Shown: positions 5,837-6,224 of the stretch, piece by piece
Numbering within the stretch: position 1 is the first letter of the stretch
How the letters are laid out: each line of letters starts with the position of its first letter
Program-made: the position numbers and the translations under genes
Notes under the pieces: model-generated
What the model was told of the DNA's origin: nothing
The model's input: only the letters and a program-made list of their open reading frames with translations
The model's database searches: none
DNA from: Clostridia bacterium
GTDB taxonomy: Bacteria > Bacillota > Clostridia > Oscillospirales > CAG-272
Length of the DNA stretch: 6,224 nucleotides
Assembly (NCBI GenBank): GCA_017958705.1
Contig: JAGDCE010000065.1
Span: 1 to 6,224 of the forward strand
Direction: 5' to 3'

Positions 5837-6224
5837 TCAGCTTGCCGTCGCCGGATATTCACGCAGAGTTATCGTATTGCCTGATATCGTGACGCTGACT
5901 TTGTTGAAAACGTGCGCGTGGCCTTCACAGCCGAACTGCTTTTCGGTTTTATCCGTGATTGCCGCGATGTATTCGGAATTTGCATAAAGCTGTCCGTTCT
6001 TATCGACGCTCCAGTAAATGACGAGTTTATCGCTGTCGAAGCTTTCGGTATCAAGCTTATCCGCTTTCATTATAAGAAGCGTCTGCTTTGCGAGCATACT
6101 TCTTATCTCGCCCATCGAATGCTCCGGTATCTTCCAGTCGGTAAACGGCTCGAATTCCTCGCCGCTTATCCGGCAATCGTAGACAGATCCTCCGATATTA
6201 TGTGTGCAAGAGCATATATACTGC
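5837..6224 (-). CDS. Unrecognised protein, C-terminal part (partial, continues past right edge)
   Basis: The minus-strand frame ending at TGA 5837-5839 stays open to the window edge, giving at least 128 C-terminal residues. An ATG at 6113-6115 would give 92 residues, but no GGAGG-type site precedes it and the frame upstream keeps a normal protein composition (for example GEEFEPFTDWKIPEHS), so the gene most likely begins outside the window. The visible part alternates polar and hydrophobic residues, as in KLVIYWSVDKNGQLYANSEY and KVSVTISGNTITLREY, suggesting a beta-rich domain. Four cysteines are present (CSC and YDC near the left end of the visible protein, FGCEGH later). No membrane segment is seen. 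I do not recognise the family. It converges on the operon and shares its terminator, so it is a separate transcription unit. Confidence 0.75.
   Translation of the reverse strand, partial: QYICSCTHNIGGSVYDCRISGEEFEPFTDWKIPEHSMGEIRSMLAKQTLLIMKADKLDTESFDSDKLVIYWSVDKNGQLYANSEYIAAITDKTEKQFGCEGHAHVFNKVSVTISGNTITLREYPATAS

Overview
The window looks like chromosomal DNA from a moderately GC-rich, low-culture member of the Firmicutes, most likely an uncultured gut or rumen clostridial lineage. This is inferred from strong GGAGG ribosome binding sites, a near-consensus sigma-A promoter (TTGACA, 17 bp, TACAAT), simple hairpin-plus-T terminators, frequent ATA and AGA codons despite high GC, and the gene families present. 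No ribosomal RNA or other phylogenetic marker is in view, so the placement is tentative.

Layout. (1) Positions 3-107 hold the 3' end of an unrecognised plus-strand gene, followed by its terminator (114-151). (2) Positions 152-447 contain no gene. They hold a chain of short hairpins, a six-tract G-quadruplex motif on the minus strand, and the terminator of the next gene. (3) A minus-strand gene (448-1806) encodes a membrane-anchored alpha/beta-hydrolase of the bacterial lipase type. (4) A 169-bp divergent control region (1807-1975) carries one promoter for each direction. (5) A three-gene plus-strand operon (1976-5745) encodes a HAD phosphatase of the phosphoglycolate phosphatase type, an AraM/EgsA-type sn-glycerol-1-phosphate dehydrogenase, and a cytoplasmic six-hairpin glycosidase-like protein. 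The last two genes overlap by ATGA. (6) A shared bidirectional terminator (5755-5786) separates the operon from a convergent minus-strand gene that runs off the right edge (5837-6224).

How the genes may work together. Glycerol-1-phosphate dehydrogenase reduces dihydroxyacetone phosphate to sn-glycerol 1-phosphate, which has few known uses in bacteria. Here its gene sits between a sugar-phosphate-type phosphatase and a glycosidase-like protein, and is divergent from a membrane lipase. A reasonable but unproven reading is a small pathway that makes or recycles a G1P-containing lipid or glycan. The phosphatase plus G1P-dehydrogenase pairing recalls araL-araM of Bacillus subtilis, but the phosphatase here has a different cap type and the glycosidase partner is unlike that operon. 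This operon, and the structured gene-free segment at 152-447, are the parts most worth a second look.
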